A stretch of DNA of 11,155 nucleotides. Origin: an uncultured Clostridia bacterium. GTDB taxonomy: Bacteria > Bacillota_A > Clostridia > Christensenellales > UBA1242. The position numbers and the translations under genes are program-made. The stretch is taken from assembly GCA_947629895.1 (NCBI GenBank), contig CANRFP010000041.1:1-11155 (forward strand), written 5' to 3'. Of this stretch, positions 6,375 to 11,155 are shown in pieces (the stretch's first letter is position 1; each line of letters starts with the position of its first letter). The notes below the pieces were generated by a model, which ran no database searches, was not told the origin of the DNA, and worked only from the letters and a program-made list of their open reading frames with translations.

Positions 6375-6725
6375 ATGAACAATTTGGTTAAGCAAATCGA
6401 AAATGAAGGCATGAAAGAAACCGTTCCTGAATTTGCTATTGGTGACACTGTTAGAGTGCAACAAAAAATCAAAGAAGGCGACAAGGAAAGATTGCAGGCT
6501 TTTGAAGGCGTTGTAATCGCTCGCAAGAATGGCGGAATTAGAGAAACTTTCACAGTTCGTAAAATTTCTTACGGTGTGGGCGTTGAAAAAACATTTCCAA
6601 TTCATTCACCAAAAATCGCTTCTATTGAAGTTGTTAGAAAGGGTAAGCCAAGGAGAGCAAAACTCTATTATGTAAGAGAACTCACAGGGCGTGCTGCAAA
6701 AGTTAAATCAGCAGAAAACAAATAA
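6375..6725 (+). CDS. rplS: 50S ribosomal protein L19
   Basis: 116-residue L19 of normal length. L19 lies at the 30S-50S interface and contributes to intersubunit bridges. Family features: the FAIGDTVRV and [21 protein letters not shown] segments, [22 protein letters not shown], and the basic C-terminus [27 protein letters not shown] at 6361-6366 precedes the ATG by eight bases. Unlike the usual order, in which rplS follows trmD, it is here a separate unit after yraN with its own promoter, leader and terminator. That isolation should let L19 be regulated alone. The identification is certain. Confidence 0.98.
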   Translation: MNNLVKQIENEGMKETVPEFAIGDTVRVQQKIKEGDKERLQAFEGVVIARKNGGIRETFTVRKISYGVGVEKTFPIHSPKIASIEVVRKGKPRRAKLYYVRELTGRAAKVKSAENK

Positions 6726-6734
6726 CAAAAAAAT

Positions 6735-6759
6735 AAGACACAGTTTTGTGTCTTTTTTT
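6735..6759 (+). terminator. Bidirectional terminator between rplS and the SDR gene
   Basis: AAGACACA (6735-6742) and TGTGTCTT (6747-6754) form an 8-bp perfect stem with loop GTTT, followed by a T run to 6759 on the plus strand. On the minus strand the stem is followed, after one base, by the complement of an A7 run (6727-6733), so it should also stop transcription of the converging SDR gene, whose stop codon (6758-6760) touches the T-run. Confidence 0.9.
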
Positions 6760-7483
6760 ATTCTAAAACAAGGCCGCCGTCAACAAACAAAGTTTGCCCT
6801 GTTATGAAGGATGCTTTGTCGCTGGCCAAAAAGTAAACCGCCTCTGCAACATCTTCTGTTGAGCCAAGCCTTTGAAGAGGGGTCATATCAGCAATTTCAT
6901 CTTTCTCTTCTTGGGTGAGGTTGTTGTTCATTTTTGTGTCAATAAAGCCGGGAGCAACAACATTTATCCTCACACCCAAATTTCCAAGTTCACTTGCAAG
7001 TGATTTGCAAAGCCCACTCATGGCAGATTTTGTTGCGGCATAAACGCTTTCGCACGAGCAGCCAATTTTTTCTGCAAAAGAACCAATTAAAACAACGCTT
7101 GCGTTTCGCACATTGACAGTGCGCTTGCAAAAACTCTTAACGCATTTTATTGCGGCTTTTATATTCACTTCAAAAAGGTTGTCAATTTCTTCATCTTTGC
7201 AATCAATTATCAAAGCGCGTTTTTGGGCGACACCACTTGCAAAAACAAGAACGTCTAGGCTTTCAAAATCGTTTTCAACTTCGCGGAAAAACCCTTCAAC
7301 CTTCCCTTTGTCGGTTAAATTGAGTTTGTAATATTTAATTTTGACATCTTTCTTTGGCTTAACTCCAAATTTTGTGTTATTGTAAGTTAGAGCCAAATTG
7401 TATCCGTTCTCTGCGAAAAGCAGGGCAGTTTTTTGTCCAATATCGCTTGATGCACCAATAATCACAGCGGTTTTTCTTATCAT
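6758..7483 (-). CDS. Short-chain dehydrogenase/reductase, FabG-like
   Basis: 241-residue Rossmann-fold oxidoreductase of the SDR family. The cofactor motif is GASSDIG (10-16); the middle glycine of the usual GxxxGxG is Asp14. Catalytic residues fit the classical tetrad: Asn107 (VNIKA), Ser135 (IGSFAEKIG), Tyr148 and Lys152 (YAATK), then APGFIDT (178-183) and the C-terminal FVDGG. The usual NNAG structural motif is replaced by FASG (81-84). Overall it resembles FabG (3-oxoacyl-ACP reductase, NADPH-dependent) or the EF-P 5-aminopentanone reductase YmfI; the sequence alone does not decide, so I give no symbol. GGAG (7489-7492, minus sense) precedes the start. It lies 76 bases downstream of degV and is probably cotranscribed; the gap is A-rich with no clear promoter. 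Confidence 0.88.
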   Translation of the reverse strand: MIRKTAVIIGASSDIGQKTALLFAENGYNLALTYNNTKFGVKPKKDVKIKYYKLNLTDKGKVEGFFREVENDFESLDVLVFASGVAQKRALIIDCKDEEIDNLFEVNIKAAIKCVKSFCKRTVNVRNASVVLIGSFAEKIGCSCESVYAATKSAMSGLCKSLASELGNLGVRINVVAPGFIDTKMNNNLTQEEKDEIADMTPLQRLGSTEDVAEAVYFLASDKASFITGQTLFVDGGLVLE

Positions 7484-7559
7484 ATAAACTCCAATTTGTT
7501 TTTTTCGTATGTTTCTGCTTTTTTGTTATGCTTTTTATTGCTTATTTGTTTTGAAAAAT

Positions 7560-8411
7560 TTAATAAGGCTCACTTGACCATGCCAGCCCAACCGCAGGCC
7601 CAGCATGAGTTGCAACAACGGGGCCAACTTCGCCTTCATAAATTTCAAACTTGCCATAATCTTCGCGCACTTTCAAAACGGCGTAAACCATCTCTCTAAA
7701 CTGCTCAAACAAAGTGGTTTTTGCTATATGCAGAATGAAAATCCTAACAAGTTTTCCTTCTGGCGGAATGGTTGCGATAAGGTCTCGCATTGCCTTTTGA
7801 AGCCCAAAACTGTTTTTATTTGACAATATTCCCTTTTTAAAGGTGACGATTGGCCTTATTTTTAATATTGAACCCAAAACGGCGGTCACTCTTCCAATTC
7901 TTCCACCTTTGAAGATATATTCCAAAGTGTCGGGAATGAAGGTGATTATGCTTGTTTCTTGGAGGGATTTCAGCCTTTCAACTATCTCACTCACTGATTT
8001 TCCTTCGTCACGCATCTTAACGGCTTCCATGATGTATCCCAAAATGGTTTGTGCAAGGGCAAGGCTGTCAAAAACAGTGACTTTGGAAGGGTTTTTGCAT
8101 TGCTCTTTTGCAAGGTTTGCAACGTTGTGCGAGCCAGAAACGGTGCTGCTGATGGTGAAAACCAAAACTTCGTTTCCTGCATCAATCGCTTTGTTGTATT
8201 GCTCAATGAAAAGTTCAAGCGAAGGCTGGCTTGTTTTTGGAAAAAGTTTTGTTGATGTGAAGTCATCAAAAAATTGCCCAAATGTTCCTGGTGGGCCTTC
8301 AATAAATTCTTGGTCACGATATAGATATCTAAGCGGAACGACTGTTATGTCGTGTTTTTCTAAAAATTCGGTGGGTGCGTAGGCTGTGCTGTCTGTTATA
8401 ATTTTTATCAT
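7560..8411 (-). CDS. DegV family fatty-acid-binding protein (FakB-like)
   Basis: 283-residue DegV protein. Family marks: DSTA (7-10), TSQPS (60-64) and ISSTVSGS (87-94), whose Ser/Thr residues bind the fatty-acid carboxylate in known structures, GGRIGR (169-174), and the C-terminal GPVVATHAGPAVGLAW that closes the lipid site. DegV/FakB proteins carry fatty acids to the kinase FakA for phosphorylation and incorporation into phospholipid; fakA is not in the window, so the specific FakB role is inference. A near-ideal GAGGTGAT ribosome site lies seven bases before the start. It has its own promoter, divergent from that of lysS, and heads a two-gene unit with the SDR gene, which makes a lipid-related job plausible. 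Confidence 0.92.
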   Translation of the reverse strand: MIKIITDSTAYAPTEFLEKHDITVVPLRYLYRDQEFIEGPPGTFGQFFDDFTSTKLFPKTSQPSLELFIEQYNKAIDAGNEVLVFTISSTVSGSHNVANLAKEQCKNPSKVTVFDSLALAQTILGYIMEAVKMRDEGKSVSEIVERLKSLQETSIITFIPDTLEYIFKGGRIGRVTAVLGSILKIRPIVTFKKGILSNKNSFGLQKAMRDLIATIPPEGKLVRIFILHIAKTTLFEQFREMVYAVLKVREDYGKFEIYEGEVGPVVATHAGPAVGLAWSSEPY

Positions 8412-8441
8412 TAAATCACCTCAAAACTAACTTACTAAATT

Positions 8442-8471
8442 ATTCTAACACAAGCAAAGGTTGTTTTCCAA
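8442..8471 (-). promoter_or_regulatory. Extended -10 promoter of degV
   Basis: Read on the minus strand: TTGGAA (complement of 8466-8471), an 18-base spacer and TAGAAT (complement of 8442-8447) with the extended -10 TG immediately upstream. Transcription should begin near 8435, giving a leader of about 24 bases ending at the strong ribosome site. It is back-to-back with the lysS promoter, with about 60 bases of A-rich DNA between the two -35 boxes. Confidence 0.65.
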
Positions 8472-8533
8472 ATATTTTTAGCACAAAAAAAGACAAAAGA
8501 ACACGCAAAAAATGTTGAAATCAAAAAAATTAA

Positions 8534-8563
8534 TTGACTTAGAATTAAATTATATGATATATT
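8534..8563 (+). promoter_or_regulatory. Extended -10 promoter of lysS-nth-obg
   Basis: TTGACT (8534-8539), an 18-base spacer and TATATT (8558-8563), with TG at 8555-8556 as an extended -10. Transcription should begin near 8570, leaving about 24 bases of leader, too short for a T-box or riboswitch. The in-frame ATG at 8567 would sit at or before the transcript start, which supports the later lysS start. Confidence 0.7.
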
Positions 8564-8593
8564 TAGATGAAATATATTCGCTTTGGAGGTTTT

Positions 8594-10048
8594 ATGGAAG
8601 AATTATCAAATGAAGTTGACATTCGCCGTCAAAAAATTGACGAACTTAGAAAGAGTGGAGAAATTCCATATAAAGAAAAATTTGACCGCACTTGCACAAT
8701 CCAAGAAGCACGTGAAAAGTTGGGCGAAAGGGTTGCCATTGCCGGCAGAATTGTGTTTAGGCGCATAATGGGAAAATTTGGATTTTGCCAAATAAGAGAT
8801 GTTTATGACAAAATACAAATTTCTGTTGGCAGAAATGAATTTTCGGAAGAAGATTACAACTTTTACAAAAAAATGATTGATATTGGTGACTTTATTGGCG
8901 TTGAAGGCGAAGTTTATCAAACTCAAACGGGCGAGGTGACAGTTAGAGCCGAGAAAATTGTTTTGCTTTCAAAAACATTAAGGCCACTTCCTGAAAAATT
9001 TCACGGAATTGCTGACACTGAAATAAAATATCGTCAGCGTTATTTGGACCTTATCACAAGTGAAGAGAGCCGAAAAATTTTCCTCACAAGAAGCAAGGTG
9101 ACATCTTTTATCCGCAGGTTTTTGGAGGATAACGGCTTTATTGAAGTGGAAACTCCTGTTTTGCAAACAAGCGTTTCGGGAGCAAGCGCAAAGCCATTCT
9201 TCACGCATCACAATGCTCTTGATATGCAGTGTAACCTTCGAATTGCCACAGAATGTGCTTTAAAGGAATGTATTGCTGGCGGAATTGACCGCGTTTTTGA
9301 ACTTGGCAAAGATTTTAGAAATGAGGGTATGGACCCAGCGCACCTTCAAGAGTTCACGCAGGTTGAGTGGTATGCTTCCTATTGGAACTATGAGGACAAC
9401 ATCAAATTTTTCAAAAAGTTTATAGTTGAAATGTTCAAATCATGCTTTGGCACAACAAAAGTAAATTATCAAGGGCAGGAAATTGATTTTGATGGACAGT
9501 GGCCACGCATTGATTATGTTGCCACAATGAAAGAACTTTTGGGTTGCGATTTCCTTGCCATTGATGATGTTGACTTGCTTAAAAAAATTGTTGTTGAAAA
9601 AGGGCTTTTTGGATATAGCGAACTTGAAGAATGCAAGACGGTGCGCACTTTGATTGACTATATCTATAAACGCAAAATTCGTGCTGACATTGTTGAGCCA
9701 ACAATTTTGTTCAACTATCCAGCATCTCTCATGCCGCTTGCACGCAGAAATGATAAAGATGACAGAATTATTGATGTTTTTCAAGTTGTTGCGGGCGGAC
9801 AGGAAATTGTGAAAGCCTACAGCGAACTTGTTGACCCAATTGTGCAAAGAAGAACGCTTGAAGAGCAGTTGAAAGAAAAAGCACAGGGCGATGAGGAAAC
9901 TATGGACGTTGATGAGGGCTTTTTGCTTGCTATGGAGCATGGAATGCCTCCAATTTCGGGGCTTGGCTTTGGAATTGACAGATTTTTGCAGTTTGTTTTT
10001 GATTGCCCAAATATCCGCGATGTTGTGCTGTTCCCTCTTATGAAATAG
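8594..10048 (+). CDS. lysS: Lysyl-tRNA synthetase (class II), divergent subtype
   Basis: 484-residue class II lysyl-tRNA synthetase that makes Lys-tRNA-Lys from lysine, ATP and tRNA. An OB-fold anticodon-binding domain covers about 45-130 (RIMGKFGFCQIRD). The catalytic domain starts at KYRQRYLDLI, with THHNALD near 195-200, motif 2 FRNEGMDPAHLQEFTQVEWY (241-260) and motif 3 GLGFGIDR (456-463). Several positions differ from the common bacterial form: AHLQEF instead of THNPEF, NYPASLMPLARRNDKD instead of the HPTEVSPLAK-type segment, and EIVKAYSELVDP instead of EI.NAYSELNDP. The motif-2 Glu and Tyr (VEWY) are kept. The start is ATG 8594 with GGAGG at 8585-8589. The stop overlaps the nth ribosome site. 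It is the first gene of a lysS-nth-obg unit. Confidence 0.94.
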   Translation: MEELSNEVDIRRQKIDELRKSGEIPYKEKFDRTCTIQEAREKLGERVAIAGRIVFRRIMGKFGFCQIRDVYDKIQISVGRNEFSEEDYNFYKKMIDIGDFIGVEGEVYQTQTGEVTVRAEKIVLLSKTLRPLPEKFHGIADTEIKYRQRYLDLITSEESRKIFLTRSKVTSFIRRFLEDNGFIEVETPVLQTSVSGASAKPFFTHHNALDMQCNLRIATECALKECIAGGIDRVFELGKDFRNEGMDPAHLQEFTQVEWYASYWNYEDNIKFFKKFIVEMFKSCFGTTKVNYQGQEIDFDGQWPRIDYVATMKELLGCDFLAIDDVDLLKKIVVEKGLFGYSELEECKTVRTLIDYIYKRKIRADIVEPTILFNYPASLMPLARRNDKDDRIIDVFQVVAGGQEIVKAYSELVDPIVQRRTLEEQLKEKAQGDEETMDVDEGFLLAMEHGMPPISGLGFGIDRFLQFVFDCPNIRDVVLFPLMK

Positions 10049-10057
10049 GAGAAATTG

Positions 10058-10675
10058 ATGGACGCAAAATTTATTATGAGCGGGCTTGATGCCATGGTTG
10101 AGAATCCAAGATGCGAACTTGAACACAAAACGCCTTTTGAACTTTTGGTTGCAGTTATATTGTCCGCTCAATGCACCGACAAGCGCGTGAATGCGGTGAC
10201 AAGAAAACTTTTTAAAACGCACAACACGCCAAGCGACTTTGCCTCTATGCCTTTGGGGGAACTTGAACAAAAAATTCATTCTTGCGGATTTTATCACAAT
10301 AAGGCCAAGGCAATAATATCTGCAAGCCAAGATATTTTGAAAAGATATGGCGGCGATGTGCCAGACAATTTTGATGACTTGCTCACTCTTGCGGGCGTGG
10401 GCAGGAAAACAGCCAATGTTGTTGTGGCAGTTGCTTTTGGAGGAGATGCCTTTGCTGTGGATACGCATGTTTTGCGAGTTTCCAACAGGCTTGGCATTGT
10501 GAAAACAAAAGATCCAAACAAGTGTGAAGAAAAACTTTGTGCATTTTTTCCAAAAAACAAGTGGTCTAAATTGCACTATCAAATGGTGTTGTTTGGAAGA
10601 TACACATGCAAAGCAATAAAGCCGGAATGCGCAAGATGTTTGTTTAATCGAGAATGCCCAGACAGCCGAGTTTAA
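10058..10675 (+). CDS. nth: Endonuclease III (DNA glycosylase/AP lyase)
   Basis: 205-residue endonuclease III, which removes oxidised pyrimidines and cleaves the abasic site in base-excision repair. The helix-hairpin-helix LAGVGRKTANVV (111-122) carries the catalytic Lys117, and Asp135 in VDTHV is the second catalytic residue (Lys120 and Asp138 in E. coli). A 4Fe-4S cluster loop closes the protein with Cys184-x6-Cys191-x2-Cys194-x5-Cys200. Length is normal and nothing is missing. A TTG codon directly before the ATG lengthens the open frame, but AGGAG (10047-10051) is spaced six bases from the ATG, which I chose. The ribosome site overlaps the lysS stop codon, so the genes are cotranscribed; their functional link is not obvious. 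Confidence 0.97.
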   Translation: MDAKFIMSGLDAMVENPRCELEHKTPFELLVAVILSAQCTDKRVNAVTRKLFKTHNTPSDFASMPLGELEQKIHSCGFYHNKAKAIISASQDILKRYGGDVPDNFDDLLTLAGVGRKTANVVVAVAFGGDAFAVDTHVLRVSNRLGIVKTKDPNKCEEKLCAFFPKNKWSKLHYQMVLFGRYTCKAIKPECARCLFNRECPDSRV

Positions 10676-10706
10676 AACAAAAGCGAATTGGGCAAAAAGG
10701 AGAAGA

Positions 10707-11155
10707 ATGTTTTTAGATAGAGTTAAAATTTCAATTAAAGCAGGAAATGGCGGAAAGGGTTCCACCTCTTTTTTGCGCACCAAACTCACAATGAAGGGCG
10801 GGCCAGACGGTGGAGATGGTGGCAGAGGCGGACATGTCATTTTTCGTGCCACAGATGAAATGAACACTCTTTATTCTTTCCGCTTTAAAAAGAAGTTTGT
10901 TGCAGAAAATGGCGAGGACGGACATCAAAAAAATCAAACCGGAAAGAACGGAAAAGACGAAATCATACTTGTTCCAACGGGAACGGTGCTGATAAATCCA
11001 AAAACCAACAAAGTTTTGGCAGATTTAAGCGAAAACGGGCAGGAATTTTTGGCTTTGCGAGGTGGCGTTGGCGGACATGGAAACGCATATTATCGCTCAT
11101 CAATCAAACAAGCGCCAAGTTTTTCGCAGGTGGGCGAAACTGTTGAGATTAAGGA
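10707..11155 (+). CDS. obg: Obg (CgtA) GTPase, N-terminal part, cut by window end
   Basis: The first 149 codons of Obg, an essential GTPase that binds the 50S subunit and links ribosome assembly with growth and the stringent response. Only the glycine-rich Obg fold is present: the start MFLDRVKISIKAGNGGKGS, then KGGPDGGDGGRGG (about 31-43), NQTGKNGKD near 80-88, VPTGTVL and RGGVGGHGN near 119-127. The G domain lies beyond the window. AAGGAG (10697-10702) precedes the ATG by four bases. The frame stays open to the last base. Obg usually follows rplU-rpmA in Firmicutes; here it follows nth after 31 bases, a different neighbourhood. The family identification is firm. Confidence 0.96.
   Translation, partial: MFLDRVKISIKAGNGGKGSTSFLRTKLTMKGGPDGGDGGRGGHVIFRATDEMNTLYSFRFKKKFVAENGEDGHQKNQTGKNGKDEIILVPTGTVLINPKTNKVLADLSENGQEFLALRGGVGGHGNAYYRSSIKQAPSFSQVGETVEIK

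Noticed and set aside
7484..7559. Separate promoter or terminator between degV and the SDR gene
   Set aside because: The 76-base gap is A-rich on the transcribed strand with several AAGC words, but I found no convincing -35/-10 pair or hairpin with a U-run.
7843..8382. A 179-codon plus-strand open frame antisense to degV
   Set aside because: It mirrors the DegV reading frame, has no ribosome site and no family resemblance; degV has clear motifs, promoter and ribosome site.
8531..8546. Inverted repeat TTAATT...AATTAA around the lysS -35
   Set aside because: Six pairs of pure A/T in a very AT-rich region are expected by chance; no further evidence of an operator.
8412..8566. Possible T-box or riboswitch ahead of lysS
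   Set aside because: The predicted transcript leader is only about 24 bases, with no stem, specifier loop or terminator/antiterminator.
9440..10867. A 475-codon open frame on the minus strand, antisense to lysS, nth and the start of obg
   Set aside because: It spans three well-identified genes and their junctions, has a low-complexity Phe/Asn/Lys/His composition typical of antisense frames, and has no recognisable domain.

Overview
The window holds ordinary bacterial core genes, most of them for making, fixing or controlling the translation machinery. The DNA is AT-rich, uses TGA as a stop (no recoded Trp is needed), has strong purine-rich Shine-Dalgarno sites, and carries the ylxM-ffh-rpsP-khpA-rimM-trmD order plus rbgA and an L19 mRNA leader. 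Together these point to a low-GC Firmicute (Bacillota). Divergent protein details and a reshuffled gene order suggest a poorly cultured Clostridia- or Bacilli-like lineage, but that placement is inference. I see no mobile element, phage gene, CRISPR array, tRNA or rRNA.

Layout. (1) Positions 1-1454, plus strand: the 3' end of lepA, overlapping hemW by one base. (2) Positions 1466-6161, plus strand: a clear promoter, then ylxM-ffh-rpsP-khpA-rimM-trmD-rbgA-yraN, tightly packed with several overlapping stop/start codons. The two notable gaps each hold an inverted repeat (before rpsP and before rbgA). The run ends at a terminator near 6193-6214. (3) Positions 6266-6759, plus strand: rplS (L19) as a single-gene unit with its own extended -10 promoter, a structured leader of about 73 nt and a strong terminator that also works for the converging genes. 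(4) Positions 6758-8411, minus strand: degV (fatty-acid-binding family) followed by a short-chain dehydrogenase. (5) Positions 8534-11155, plus strand: a promoter divergent from degV's, then lysS-nth-obg, with obg cut by the window edge.

How the genes fit together: ffh with its companion ylxM targets membrane proteins co-translationally. rpsP and rplS encode ribosomal proteins. rimM matures the 30S subunit; rbgA and obg mature the 50S. trmD methylates G37 of tRNAs, lysS charges tRNA-Lys, lepA acts on ribosomes, and khpA is a small RNA-binding protein. The degV/SDR pair probably concerns lipids. hemW, yraN and nth are housekeeping genes.

No new multi-gene system is visible. The most rewarding items are RNA-level: the rplS leader, whose 5' end pairs with the bases just before the start codon; the mutually exclusive hairpins before rbgA; the GNRA-capped hairpin before rpsP; and a divergent lysyl-tRNA synthetase. 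Start codons were moved from the longest open frame to a Shine-Dalgarno-supported position for ylxM, trmD, rbgA, yraN, lysS and nth.
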